This document shows, one piece after another, positions 44,301 to 57,373 of a stretch of DNA of 64,000 nt. Made by a program: the position numbers and the translations under genes. The notes beneath the pieces were generated by a model. It saw only the letters and a program-made list of their open reading frames with translations. It was not told the DNA's origin and did no database searches. How positions within the stretch are numbered: the stretch's first letter is position 1; each line of letters begins with the position of its first letter. Source of the stretch: Wyeomyia smithii (lineage: Eukaryota; Arthropoda; Insecta; Diptera; Culicidae); assembly GCF_029784165.1 (NCBI RefSeq), contig NC_073694.1:24252506-24316505 (forward strand). The letters are read 5' to 3'.

Positions 44301-45332
44301 GTCTCCTTGAAAATGGATCAACATAGTTTAAATACTCTTACGGCTTTTCATTGAAATATTCTCGACATCTCTTCGATAAAATTTTAACAATCATTCAATT
44401 TCCAAGGTAAACGAAGTATTCTACTGCAGTGGTTACTCTCCGCCACGATGGTCTAATGAGGTTCACTCAAATGGGTGAATGGTTATCTAAGAAGCTAACG
44501 GGCCTAACGCCGTTGGAGGTGGAGGACAACTTCAATGCTTGGGCTGTTGAGTGGGCAATACGTAGGCTATACGAACCAGAGGGGTCAGATCTTGTTGGGA
44601 ACTTTGGCAAAGCTCAACATAAATCTGACCACATAAAAATTTAGCAAAAATGGTGCGGAGTCGATCATCTACGTGACGTTCTCCAGCTCAGGACAGATTA
44701 CGAGCTAGCGGGTAGATGATAGCGAATAGAGAACGAAAAAAAAACACCAACTTTCTTTCCAGAAACAATCGCTCCTTCAGATCTCTCGGGTATCGTCACG
44801 CCGCGATAATCAAAACAAAACACACACAGTTACCAGCGGAGACAAGTTTAGAAACGGATAGGAAATAGTATAGCAAAATCGGAATAAAAAATATTTCTCC
44901 ATTTTTTGCTGTTGAAATCATAACTGGATCAACAACCCAGCAGTCCTTCATGACTGGATCGTCTTGAACCGCTGATAGCTGAATCTACGGTCAGGTGGGT
45001 TACCTTGTTGGTCGACGCCACTGGTTCAACAAGCTGCTTGGGTATAGCAACCAAGCTACGCACAGTCGTAAACTTCTCTCACCGATACCCTGCTGGGACG
45101 ATATCCTTCGCAGGATTTGACAAGCTGAATGTCGTGGGCTTGCGTTGTTACCACTGAGAGACGTCCACCAGTGTAATATTTGTGGTGATGTTGCCGAACC
45201 ACTGTTCAGTAGGCTTGCCTTCTCAATTACTTGTTTTCATGTTATAAAACAGATTTAGTAAACTTCAACAATAATCAATTAAAATTGTGTGAACAAAAAA
45301 AAATCAATTAAACACCATTTCAAATAAATAAT
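44301..45332. other. Unclassified, possibly element remnant
   Basis: Higher complexity than the tract before it. An open frame of 71 codons at 44429-44644 (HDGLMRFTQMGEWLSKKLTG, NAWAVEWAIRRLYEPEG) is too short and unfamiliar to assign. GCTTGGGTATAGCAACCAAG near 45040 is a small inverted repeat. It adjoins the LINE 3' end at 45333. Confidence 0.35.
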
Positions 45333-45628
45333 ATGGAACGCGAGACATCGGATCATCCGCTGTGCAGTTGTGGAGCATTATTTAAACGCAGATCAAGGTT
45401 TCTTGGCGGTAGCTGTTTACAGCCCAAAGTGATTTGGTCTTTGAATCCTAGGAAGGTGATTGGCTTCATAAACCATATTTTACCAGACTAGGAGCGTGTC
45501 GGTGCCTGATCACTCAACAATAGTGGTCATTGTATTTTGCAAGGGGACACGTATAGCAATTGACTGGGATATATTACAAAAGTTCACATCAATGGACAAC
45601 GTAATTCAAATTCCCTGACAAAAAAAAA
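45333..45628 (+). pseudogene. 3' end of a LOA/Lian-like LINE
   Basis: A frame of about 52 codons from 45333 to the TAG at 45489-45491 reads PLCSCGALFKRRSRFLGGSC, then VIWSLNPRKVIGFINHILPD. It lines up residue for residue with the C-terminus of the LINE ORF2 at the window end (LLCFCGALASSRFNFFGSYL, NPKTVTGFINHVVPD). An A run at 45620-45628 is the probable tail. Only the last 5-6% of the element remains, so it was 5' truncated on insertion. Confidence 0.75.
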
Positions 45629-46469
45629 TTACCCCGCACCTATTTTAAGCAGTTTGTCTCTGTTTTGCAGAGGATTTTCTTCAGCTCAAAAATGGCGCCT
45701 GAATGGCAACAATTTAAGTTCTCTGTCATTAACGATATTTAATGTTTTCGTAAGATACCTAGACAATCAAAGTTTTCGTTTCCGCCATTATAATTATCGA
45801 TATCTATCAAAATTCAAAAGCTTGAGGCTCGTTTTCTCGACTTGTATCGCTGATCTCGACTAACCAGAGCTAAGCTGCATGCATGTATGCGATTCTTTAA
45901 TGCTTTCCCTAGCACGGTCGAACGGATATTATATCTTATTAATCGGGAATGCATTCTTCGGGCTATACGAGAGCCTGTTTCGGTTCAAACGAATAATACA
46001 AAGATGAGTGGCCGATATTGGGGTAATTAAGGTAATCCAAAGACTGATTGATAATTAATCATTTTTTCTCTACTGGATTTGCGCTAGCATTGCAGCTTGC
46101 AATCTGATGGTAGAAAATGTTAAACATTTCTGTGCTTATCTTGCGGTCGTGGTTTTACACAATATTCTTTTTTAAAATTTCATTGATATTTCTGATATTG
46201 ATCAGATGAACATGGTGAATGGTGAACATGGTAGCTTGTGTACCACTAGTGTCAACATTAAAACGCTTTTTTGTGTGTGAAATCAAGTGCTTTAGGTGAT
46301 CTAGTGCTAGTGATCCGACGGCCAAATTGGAAACCTAAACGGATAAGTAGAAGTGTATTTGCATGCTTTCGATTTATTCGTTTGTTATTGATTTAATTTG
46401 TGTCAGCGCCGATCAGCGCATCTATATCACATAGACGCTACGGCTGCTGGTTGAAACATTCATTGTTAT
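45629..46469. other. No gene recognised; probably includes the 5' UTR of the next LINE
   Basis: Unremarkable sequence. The part from about 46270 (repeated GTGATCTAGTGCTAGTGATC) may be untranslated leader of the LINE downstream, whose 5' end I could not fix. Confidence 0.35.
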
Positions 46470-46548
46470 ATTTTTGCATTGTTCGTTGCCTTTAGCCTTT
46501 GCCGTTGCTGCTGGACGAGTCCGGCCGGCGGTTGTTTGTTTGTTTATT

Positions 46549-47961
46549 ATGGACTGTGCAAAGTGTGGTAATGTAGTTCGTGTTAGCGAAGATCCCGTAG
46601 TTTGTGTGGGCAAGTGCAATTCTCGATTTCATCGAGTTTGTACACTACTCACGAAAATAGCGGCGAAAGTCGTTAACGATAATGAAAATATTGTTTTCAA
46701 ATGTGCTTCATGTTTATCGGCCCAAGAAGACGGCGGGAAAGATGATGCTATGAGTAGTGAGCTGACGGAGATCAAGAGTGTATTGTCATCTTTGTCTCAG
46801 TCGCTTACAGATACTCAAAGCGGAATCGAAACCCAGATAAACAGCGCGATTGCTAACGGTATCGATAGTAATTTAAAATCGATCAGCAACTCTCTTCGTG
46901 AGAGTATGGCAAGCATTGAAGCCAATGTTGCCAGAAAGCTGGATGATTTTAAAATAAATGTTATTGGTAAAAATGATCGGGATAAACATGCTGCAATGAG
47001 TAGAAAGAGGTCTAGAACTGAGAGAACGATTCACTCTGAGTCGGACTCTATTCCCAACAAGAAAAAAATAATTTCGAATAAGCGGGACGAACCAATTGAA
47101 GACGTAGCTAAGCAAAATGACGAGGTTTTTGTTTCTGAAAATGCTTTGACATACGCGAACGTTTTAGCGGGGTCAAGTGGGAATGCAAATAAATTGAAGC
47201 GAGTGGAAAACCGTAAGACTCGGCCGGTCATTGTGATTGAACCAGTCGAGTCTTCTCAATCTAGTGAAGATACTAGATTTTTTTTGAAAAATAATTTAGA
47301 TCCTAAAATACACAAAATTAGAAACTTTAGAAACGGGAAAGCAGGTTCGATAATTGCTGAGTGTGCAACAGGGGATAACATTGAAGTCGTGAAAAAGGAC
47401 ATTGAAAACAATTTAGGTGAAAAATATAATGCTGTTATTCTTACAACCGCTAAGCCTAAGTTGAAAATTGTGGGAATGAGTGATCAATATTCCCCCGAAG
47501 TCTTTATTGACTTTTTAAAAAGTCAAAATGAAGACCTCGGTATCAATGAAGTCAAAGTTATTGCTCAATTTGTAAATTCAAGCTTCAAATATAATAAGTA
47601 TAACACTATTATTGAAGTTGATAAGGACACTTTTAACCACTTGATGACTGCTGGTAAAGTAAACATTGGGTGGGATAGGTGTTCGATTCAAGAGGCCGTC
47701 AATGTTTAACGTTGCTTTAAATGTGGAGAATTTGGTCATAAAAGCACAGAGTGTGTTAATCCTGAAACATGCTCCAAGTGTAGCGGACTACATAAGACAT
47801 CGGAATGCTCATCGACTGATTTTAACTGCGTAAATTGTTTAAAATCTAAGAAAGAATTTCATTTGAACTTGGACGTAAAACATCCAGCATTTAGCACGCA
47901 GTGTCCGGTATATCGGAGGCTGTTTGAAAAAAGAAAAAGCAACATGTTGTTAAGTAAATAG
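46549..47961 (+). pseudogene. LINE ORF1: PHD-like finger, coiled coil, zinc knuckles, one premature stop
   Basis: ATG 46549 was chosen because the zinc finger begins two codons later; an open extension upstream to 46474 has no ATG. Residues 1-55 show a C4HC3 PHD-type pattern (CAKCG, CVGKCNSRFHRVC, KCASC). Then comes a helical, probably coiled-coil region (ELTEIKSVLSSLSQSLTDTQ), a basic stretch (KRSRTERTIHSESD, NKKK) and an RRM-like half (FFLKNNLDPKIHKIRNFRNG). A TAA at 47707-47709 stops the frame. Without any shift it continues with CFKCGEFGHKSTEC and CSKCSGLHKTSEC, two CCHC knuckles, to a TAG at 47959-47961. It would bind and package the element RNA. The single nonsense codon removes the knuckles. 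Confidence 0.82.
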
Positions 47962-47979
47962 CAGCTGAAGCAAATGTAA

Positions 47980-50762
47980 TGTGAGAGGAAGCGAGAGATA
48001 GTTTATCTAAATATTGCTGGTTTATCTACAAATTATGCCGCATTGCGGCATTTTGTGGAAACATCACGTCCGATGTTAGTATTGCTGGCTGAAACTCATA
48101 TAGTAGAAGCTGATGCATTCGATCAATATAACATACCGGGTTACAAAGTTGCTCTTTGCCTTTCACACTCCAGAAATACTGGAGGAATTGCTATTTACGC
48201 CAAGGAATCTGTTAAATTCAACACTCGGTTAAACGAATGTGTTGAAAACAATTGGTTCCTGGGTATATCAGTTGAAAGAGGCATGACGATGGGAAATTTC
48301 GGAATTGTATACCATTCCCCCAGTTCAAGTGACCAGCGTTTTTTTGAAATTTTAGATAACTGGTGGGAGAGTTTTGTAGATTTAAATAAATTAAACGTTA
48401 TCGCTGGTGACTTTTATATCAATTGGCTTAATGAACCAAATTCGAATCAATTAAAGCAACTAGCAGATTTTTTCAATTTGCGACAAACTGTTTGTCAATA
48501 TACAAGAATTTCCAGACAATCTCGTACATTAATAGATCACGTGTTTTCAAATTTTGATAATGTTCATTCCTTTACAGAGGCCGATTACAAAATTACAGAT
48601 CATGAGACAATTTTTGTTTTTATTGAGAATGACCAAAACCGTGATGATAAAGTAAAGATAAAGTGCTGGAACAGATATTCGAAACAAGCAGTGTCTCAAC
48701 TTGATTCGAGAAGCTTGGATTTTCAACCAGTAACTGGTGATTTGGACAATAAAGCAGCTGTTCTTACCAACACGCTGAAAGAATGTACCAATAGTTTAGT
48801 TTTAGAAAAACATGTAAACTTGCATAATGCAAACAGCTGGTACACTTTAGATCTTCTGCGTTTAAAACGAAAAAGAGATAAAAGGTACAAGCAGTTTTAC
48901 AGAAGTAACAGTAACGATGATTGGTATAGGTACACCGCGGCGCGTAACATGTATTCACGTGCCTTGAAAAAGACTCGGTGTGAATATATACAGCGGAAGA
49001 TTGATCAACATCAAAATAACAGCAAACAGTTATGGAAAATTTTGAAGAAACTAATGAAAAGTAAAGATTGTAGCCCGCAATCCATAACTTTTAATGGCTT
49101 AGAAGAACAATCGGCGCGAGAAATAGTGAATAAATTTAACAATTATTTCGTTAACAGTGTTCAATCGATAAATCAAAGCATTGATTTGGTCAATGAGCCG
49201 GACGAGATAATACAGCCGATCAATAATAACTGTAGCTTTGATGGTTTTCATCCTATTACTCTTACAGAGTTGAAAGATATTTGTTTTTCTTTGGAGAGAT
49301 CGGCTGGTATCGACAATGTCAACGCAAAAGTAATACAAGACTGCTTTCATGTCATTGGACACGATCTGCTGGACCTTATTAATAAATCACTGCAAACAGG
49401 GCACGTGCCTAAAGTTTGGAAGGAATCACTTGTGGTTCCTATCCCCAAGATTACTGGGACGGATAAAGCCGAAGAGTTCCGTCCCATTAACATGTTGCAC
49501 ACATTAGAGAAAATTTTAGAACTAGTTGTAAAAGGCCAGCTGATGGATTATTTAAATAGTAATGATTTGCTAATTCCAGAGCAATCAGGTTATCGAGAGG
49601 GGCACTCTTGTGAGTCTGCATTGAATCTGGTGTTAGCAAAATGGAAAGAAAAAATCGAGGCTAAAGAAACTATTCTTGCTGTATTTTTGGATCTGAAACG
49701 CGCTTTTGAAACAATTTCTAGGCCCTTATTGTTACAAACATTGGTGCGCTTTGGTATCGTAGGGACAGCATATGAATGGTTTAAAAGCTATTTGTGTGCT
49801 AGAACTCAGAAGACTCGTTTTAATGATTTTGAATCGGATTCCATTGCTAATACACTTGGTGTACCGCAAGGAAGTGTTTTGGGGCCCATTTTGTTCATAA
49901 TTTATATTAATGACATGAAGCGAGTTTTACGGTTTTGCGATATAAATTTATTTGCCGATGACACTGTTCTGTTCATTGCAGCGAAAAATCCAAACGATAT
50001 TGTTGCACTTTTGAATCAAGATTTACATTATCTGGCGAATTGGTTAGAGTTTAAACAGCTTAAATTGAATATTAGTAAAACACAGTACTTGATTATTTCT
50101 TCTGCCAACTCCAGACCAGACGTAAACATTGTAATTGATGGTGAGACGATTGATCGCGTAAATGAATTAAAGTATCTTGGAGTTATTATTGATGACAAAT
50201 TAACTTTCAAGTCTCACATAGATAATGTCATCAAGAAAATGGCGGTATTTTGTGCCGTTTGAAAAATGAATTGACTGTTAGTAGTAAAATTAGTCTTTAT
50301 AAGTCAATCATTTCACCACATATAGATTTTTGTTCATCCATAATATTTCTTGCAAACAATACACAAATGTTGAGACTGCAGCGCTTACAAAATAAAGTAA
50401 TGCGATTAATATTAAGATGTAAAAGATACACTTCCTCGAGTTTTATGCTGGACGCATTGCAATGGCTTTCTGTGAAGCAAAGAGTATATTTTTTGACAAT
50501 GGTGTTTCTATATAAGATTTTGAATAATATGCTGCCTCGCTATTTGTGTGATCGAATTGATAAAGGAAGTGATTTTCATAGGTACAACACTAGAAACGCG
50601 GATGATGCTAGAACACCACATTTTTTATTCGGAAGATCACAGAACTCTCTGTTGTACAAAGGAATAAACTTTTTCAATTCGATGCCAAGACAAGTAAAAC
50701 GTTCAGCAACAATGGCGGAGTTTAAAAGGCTTTGTATTTCACACATAAAGTCTGTCTTGTAG
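47980..50762 (+). pseudogene. LINE ORF2: endonuclease + reverse transcriptase, frameshift near the end
   Basis: The frame is open from 47980 to 50262 but has no ATG near its start: an upstream TAA (47977-47979) and LNIAGLSTNYAALRHFVE suggest the first codons were lost or start unusually. The endonuclease shows LLAETHI, NTGGIAIYAK and TDHETIF; its GDFN motif reads GDFY (Tyr codon 48415-48417). The reverse transcriptase has EFRPINMLHTLEKILE, GYREGHSCESALNL, FLDLKRAFETI with the catalytic Asp, GVPQGSVLGPILF and LFADDTVLF (F-A-D-D at 49951-49962). A frameshift between about 50240 and 50262 separates the last 160 codons (50250-50762: LYKSIISPHIDFCSSII, HRYNTRNADDARTPHF). No RNase H follows. Confidence 0.85.
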
Positions 50763-51149
50763 ACAGATTATTTAGAATTTTTTGTAAATTAATGACGAAG
50801 ATTGTAAAATTTAAACTTTTTTTCTAATTTATTGGGTACATTAAGTTATTATGTTCATTGATGATGATGGATTTTTGTTTGAATATAGTTATATAATAAT
50901 TAATATTAGAGTTAAAAAAATGAGTCGGCTACACATGTTTGAGCCACGCACGCGTAGACTGACATAGACAATCTGGATATTGAGTACATCAGGTTTAAAC
51001 CCCTGAAATTGAAACAAAAAGCATAACGGGTTGATAAGTTGCTTTTTAGGGTTGCTGTCACCTTTATTTTCTTAATTTATTTGCTTTTACGATTTAAAAA
51101 AAGGGTTCGGAGAAAAAAACTGAAAAGGCTTGGGTTTGCCTGTGGACTG

Positions 51150-51330
51150 TAGAGCTCGTTATCGGAAATTATAGTGTCATAGGATCTCTCTCGTAGTTCT
51201 GGATCGTTATCCAGAACCAATTCTGATTAGTTAACGCTCCTAAATGTTAGGTTCAATTCCTAACCAAGTCCAGATAATTTTCGGGTTGGAAACGTTCTAG
51301 ATGAGCCTTGGATCAATGTTATTGAAAAAT
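51150..51330 (+). mobile_element. SINE-like sequence with B box
   Basis: GGTTCAATTCCTAACC (about 51251) fits a tRNA B box. Downstream CGGGTTGGAAACGTTCTAGA resembles the conserved tail of tRNA-derived mosquito SINEs as I recall them. No clear A box or target duplication, so the limits are rough. Confidence 0.4.
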
Positions 51331-51339
51331 CGTTTATTT

Positions 51340-52430
51340 TTTATTTATTTTCAAATTATTGGTATTCTTTTGAAGGGTTACTATGTCTGTATTAATAACC
51401 AGTCCGTTATTTGTTTGTCAACTGGTTACATTTTATGACTCTATATAATATCTTACTTAGATAAATCGACCAGCTCAAACCGATGTAGGGGTATGAGGTG
51501 GGACCATCATCATCATCATTAAATACTGTCAATTTTTACTGGCACTTACTTTTTCGATATGACGAAGGCTCCTGAATCGACCAATGAATTTTCACTCACT
51601 AAAAGAAATGGAACTAATCAATAATGAGGATATAATAATTATTTCATTATATTGTTCTCTCAAAAGGGGGATAGTTAAATGTACGCGTCACTGTCAACAT
51701 TTTTGTTTTTGTTTGAGAATTTTTTTCCTCACTGGGGCACCACTAAATTGTCTTTTTAAATACTTGTTTTGAAAAAATCTAAGATGACCTACCTTTAAAA
51801 TTAGTCTTTATTTTTAAAATGAATTTTTTTTTTCAGTGTGAGATCTCAAATTTAATTTTTTCAATATTTTTTATTGAACGTTCAGACAATTTCTTACAAG
51901 TCATTCCCTGACATTTTTCGTCGAGGATAAAAAGAAAAATGGTTTTAAATAGTTTTGCCCCTGAAAACTTAAAAAAAAAAACAAAGCAGGAAATAAGAAA
52001 ATATTTTCAAGAAAAAAAAACTTTTCAATTTAAGTTCAGAACCATAAAATTGTTCCTGAAAATCAGAAAGATCTAGAAACAATGGTTTCGGATGTAAATT
52101 TAACGAATTCTTCAAAGGCTAAGAATGTCATGCCTAAACGATGTCTTATTATAAAGGAAAACCACAAATGAAAAAAAAAAACATAAAATAAAATTACCGA
52201 AGGTCTAAGAACCCTAGAATAGAAAATGATTCCCAATTCAATTGATCATCATTAGTGACATTGAATCCAAATAATGCTCTTAAACTTAACCCCGAAACAC
52301 TAAAATAATGTTGATAAAAAAACTGTTTCGGAAGGGAAAAAAGCCGAAAATCTCATCTAATAATGCTGATTCTATTCCGAAATGTTGAGTTCCCTTACTT
52401 GTTCATTTTCGATTATGCGATCTTTTCAAA
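51340..52430. other. AT-rich, no gene recognised
   Basis: AT-rich sequence with A-rich patches; one 62-codon open frame at 51584 with no motif. A short CATCATCATCATCATT stretch near 51507. Confidence 0.4.
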
Positions 52431-55400
52431 AGGATCAAACAAGTCAGTTACGAACATCTGAACATGTTCGCCTGAGTTGTGCAATGACGCCTTCGGGAGT
52501 GAATTAAAGCCAACTTCACGTCATAAATTCTCCTTCCCGGTACGCTTTCTCAACTCAAAATATGCTGCAGTAAAGATTCAACTAATTTCCTGCTACCTGA
52601 GCCGTGAGGACCAAGTTTTATTCAAACTGTGAAGCGTGGGCAATATTTCTTCATTCTCTAATATTTTTACGTGTCAGCAGCACGTGACCATGTTTTAGCC
52701 AGCCAATTTCACATCGTTACGAGCTTTCCCCTCCAGTTGGTGGCATAAGCTAACCTAGCACAAAAAGGTCCTCCCTGTTACTGCTAGCACTTGGAAACAA
52801 ACAGCCGACCAGGCAAGATAAAATCAATTAACTTGCCTAGCGCTCGGAACATGGGTTTTAGCTTTTGCCATGCTTCCTCTCGCTTAGTAGTGTGATGCTC
52901 TTAGCAAATGTGCTTATCATTGGCAATCATGTTAATTAATTAAGTAGACGATGGCGTGAACGAGAAAATCGTCCCATTCGAATGCGAGACTTCGCGGAAG
53001 ACAAAATGTGTCACTTGATTACTGAGGGCAAAGTTCGCCTTCGGTTCTAATACATGATTACTTTATCAAACTGGGAAACAGAAACGGAAACACCATCGAT
53101 CAAATCTAGGTGGGGATAAATAATCCGCAATTCCATTAAACTGCCATCAAAAAGAGAAACGAAGCTTGGAAATAATGTTTGTCCAACTTTTCTTCTGCTG
53201 AACTGCTGTTGATTATTCCGTTCCACTGTTGTTCCGCCTCCAGCCCAGCGAGCGGGGAGCAAGAGGAGAAGATTGCACCGTATATAATCGAGTCACTTAA
53301 TCAAATCGCCTCTTATGTCCAACTAACAAACTGCACAACGGGAAGCCCTGGGTGAGAAAACCGAACCGAACAAGAAAAGCTCCGCTTGCTTTTTTGTGGT
53401 CGGTTGGACAAACATATTTATAATATATTCACGGACCCTTGAACACGCACACACACACACTCACACAGACGCCGGTAAGGATCGAAATAACAACAAAGGG
53501 GAGCAACGGAGCGAACCAGCCATGAATCATTGGTGTTATGTTTTTTTATGGTGCACTGCTGGCATGTTGGAGAGAAAAATGGATCTCGGCACTCTTAGGT
53601 TTAAGTTACGTGTTGAAATTCGAAGTGGATGAACTATGGAGTGGCACTTTCTAACGGATGTGAAATCGGGGGAACACGCCAATAAAAAGTTTAGAACACG
53701 ATTGCAGTTTTTTCCTACTGTTTTCATTCACAAAGCTCAAACCCCAAAGTTTATGTTTCCGTACAGGAAAAGGGATCGTAGGGAATGATTTACTTTATTC
53801 ACTCGTAACTCAATGAACAGTAAATAAATAATCAACCAAACCTGGTTGAGCTTCGGTTGTCAACCCAACACGTAGGCTCCAGGAGACAAAGAACGAACTC
53901 AGTAAAAGTACAGAAAAGATCATTTACTTTTACCGCTGCTGCTAGTGGCTTTGCTGAGGTATTAAAAAGCAATATTTTTTTCTGTACGCAGTCTAAAGCT
54001 GAATTTCCGGATTTAAAATTTCACTGTACTGACAGAAAAATTCCACTCAATTCCCACCCTCCTCCCTACGAACCAGAAGCGTAAAACTTTTATACCCTCT
54101 CGCGCGAGTGTTTGTCCGTTTTTTGTGTGACATTGTTACTGCATATTTCTCCCGCCATTTTACGAGCACAATTTACGATTCTCCTCCTCCACTGACTGGT
54201 CTGGTGTCGGGCTGCATGAGCTACTAAACGATTGACATCTTGTTCCGTGGCACTGGCCCAGAGTGCCGCAGCGCTCGTAAAGTGGTGCGCGTCTTGCATG
54301 ACAAGTGGACATATGCATTCATTCGTCCGCCGAGCGTCGACGGACGGTCTCAGCTGTGACAGAGCACACAGGCTCCGCTGTTGTAAAATCGCAACCCAAC
54401 CGATAAAAGATGGCGCGCGCGTTTCGGGCGATAATCGCTGCCGGATGTGTGAACGGTTGTAAAAAATGGTTGAAAATGTGAATCAATAAACCGGTTCCGA
54501 TGCAGTCAAGAAGCTTAAAGGGTAATCATTGAATAGAGATCTAATCTGTTAACTTGTTTACGGTCGACTTCTCCGTGCTTTCATTTCCAACTGGCCAACT
54601 GGGGGTTTAAAAGTGTCTAATTGAGAATGAAAGGAAGCAAGCCACAGTAGCTGCCACGCGCTAAGCGGATCGCTCGGGTCTATTGAATGTAATGTAATTA
54701 ATGATTCAGCTCAGAGCGCAACCCATGCGGTAAAACAATAGCGTTTGAAATTCAATAAACATAATGCGAAACTCGAGCACAGACCCGATGAAAAGAGAGC
54801 AACTTTTGTGGACTTCTACCTGCTGGCTGCTCCGATGGAGCCTCGTGGTCATTGGTCGGATCGTGCGTCTCCATTGGGGGTTGCTGCGAGTATTAACAAA
54901 AATTTACTCACATTTTCACACAAGCTCTGTCTGTCTGCTCACGTGTGCCAATAAATGTATAATGAAAATTCATTTAACCGCACATTTTCGTATTGATCAG
55001 ATACGAATTGAGAGGCGAATCGCGTTTCTCCGATTTCACGCTTCGTTTGGCCCCATTGGAAATCACCCAGCAGTGTGCTTGTGAATGCTTTAAATCTCGC
55101 AAAAACAGCAGTCAATTGAACGATTGTCACATCTGAACGAAAGCAAAGCGAAGCGTTAGTAATTGAACAAAATATTAATACTTTGATGGACACTCGACCG
55201 CGAGTCGGAGGTTTTTCGTTCGTTTGTTTATCCACAGTTTCATCGTTCTGTTTGGTGAGATTCATGGGAATTTAAGTAGCCAAATTTACATCTCTATCCT
55301 CTCGTTAGAGGGGACCAAAAACCCTTCTTATTACAACTCCATTTTAAACCCAACCAACCGAATGACCGACTGGTTCGAGCTATAAATCCAAACAAAAAAG

Positions 55401-57373
55401 CACGGTGTAATGTGCAATCCGCACGCGGATTTACCTTCGCTCCCTTCCTCCCTACCAGTCCAAAAACTAGCTCAGGCCGTAATCTGTATGCCAATGGCAC
55501 GTAACAATGGAGAACACAAACACACACTTCCCACACGGCTAATGGTGGGGTCCTTCCGGAAAGCCTGAAGATATTATTCATAGCAGCTGGCGATAAATCA
55601 TGCGGAAAATAAAACGTTTGAGGATTTTTTTCCGAAAAAAAAGGCTTGTGAAAAAGGTGCAAATCGTGCAGGCGGGTTTAACAAGTTGTAAATGGCGCTA
55701 TTCTCACTTTGGATAGTTTATTTTCAAGATGTGATTACTAAGTTTGCTGTTCAAACTGTTTCTTCTGGCCATCTCTTTGTCGAATTTTCGGTTTGACACC
55801 TTTCAACGCTCTAACTTTGAACAGCTATGACAAATTTTTCCCCGCTTGAGTTTTGGAACTTTTGACAGCATTTTTCACCTGAACATTATGCCAAATTTTG
55901 ACAAGTAACTCAATCATTTTTTCTTCATTTAGATCCAGAGTTTTTATAAACAATTTTAAAACCTAATCCCAACTCGAGTTTCTTTCCCGGATTAGAGCAT
56001 TCATCAAAATTGTAATAAAATCTGAACTTCAAACCTTAATTTTTGTTACACAATTTCCCGGAGCTCTTTCGACATTGAAATAAGAATCTAACTCCATATT
56101 CATTCTTAAGCTCAAACTCAAATCCGATCCAATCACTGCTGTACAGGAAATTCAATCCCAAATCAAATTTAAGTTTCAAGTAGAGTCCCAAATACATTTT
56201 TTTTTTTGGTTTTCGGTTTCGCAAAAGTTCAAGTCTTGTACAATCATTGTACTTCCCGATTCGCACAAATTTTGCACTAAAATCGCACAATAAATGTGTG
56301 AAAAGGATAACGCAACAGTTGTACTGCGAATACATTGACACAGATTGAAATCAGAATATGTATCATATATTGATACTTTATTTTTCACATCGACTGTATT
56401 AGTGACTGCTACTCATGGAGCAGCGCAAGCAGTTAACAACAACAACTTGTGAACTCACTAGATTTATATAGCCATAATACTCGATCGATTTATCTCGATG
56501 TATTTGGTCGTAAACAAAATTATGTTAACAACATTTTGTAATCAACGCTAGTTTTACCGAAAGTCCTCCATTCCACAAAGCCACAAAAGCGTTGCTGATT
56601 TTTTATGGCAACACTTGTTAATTGTGAATAATCGCTTTTTTCTCAAGCGACGAGAGAAATTTCTCTCTCGTTCGTAGAATTTCCATGTATGTGCGACAAG
56701 ACTAGACACGTCACATACAAACTTTCGCTTCTCTTTCGGTTCGGATTGCGACGCGCAAGGCGATATCTCGTTGCTTCACGAAATGAGCGAGACACCCGTG
56801 CTGTACATACTTGATACCATAGTGTTGTTAGTCTCACTCATACTGTCGATGCGTGCTTGCTGCTATTCAGAGGAATGTATGAAGAATAAAAAGTATCTCG
56901 AAAGCGTGTGTGCAAAAGACTTGAAAAGCGTAGCATATGTCTCGTCCTCAAGCAGAAAGGAGGAGAATGGTTTTGCTTCTCGCTCGCTTTGCAATACTGC
57001 TTGATATCAGTTGAAACTGTTTAGGTGTAGTAGTTTGGAGCTGCCAAATACATTGGAGAAACGCTAGAGCATTAATTGCGTTATGCCCAACACGCAATCA
57101 TTGTACTGGTTTCGGATTACATCAACAATTGCGCTAGAAACGCACAATTTTGTACTGGTTTCGCACCATCCAACTTTTGCCGTGTAGGTACAAACAATTA
57201 CACTGGGCAAAGCGTGGAGGGAAATCCAAAAACAATGTAAATTATACCAAATAAGGTGCACAAAGAGTTCAAAACGGGTCAAGAATAACCGAAAATTTCC
57301 ATTGAATTATCTAAACCGTAGTGAAAACTGGCTTGATATACTATTGACCCACCCACCATGAAGAGATAAGGAA
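52431..57373. other. Gene-free region of higher complexity
   Basis: More balanced base composition and fewer simple tracts than the rest of the window. Several open frames of 70-122 codons on both strands (for example 54764-55084 and 55294-55662) have no recognisable domain, no consistent codon bias and overlap each other. A CA microsatellite lies at about 53443-53467. ATTGTACTGGTTTCG occurs twice near 57100 and 57150. If anything here is functional it is more likely regulatory than coding. Confidence 0.4.
53443..53467. repeat. (CA)n microsatellite
   Basis: Short interrupted CA run. Confidence 0.85.

Larger units (their letters stand above)
46470..50960 (+). mobile_element. CR1/L2-superfamily LINE, near full length, decayed
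   Basis: Two consecutive ORFs: a zinc-finger ORF1 and an endonuclease/reverse transcriptase ORF2 without RNase H. The PHD-type finger at the ORF1 N-terminus, the LFADDT reverse transcriptase and the C-terminal YNTR-type block (HRYNTRNADDARTPHF) place it among CR1/L2/Crack/Daphne-type LINEs. The exact clade is not assigned. The boundaries are approximate, and neither a target duplication nor a clear terminal simple repeat was found. Only about three lesions separate it from open frames, so it is fairly young. Confidence 0.8.

Noticed and set aside
49690..49730. A-F-E in place of A-F-D in the CR1/L2-like polymerase as a catalytic loss
   Set aside because: The catalytic Asp of this motif is the earlier one in FLDLKRAF, which is intact; A-F-E-T-I is common in this LINE group as I remember it.
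55294..55662. 122-codon minus-strand open frame
   Set aside because: No recognisable domain or exon signals; overlapped by mixed-composition sequence without codon bias.
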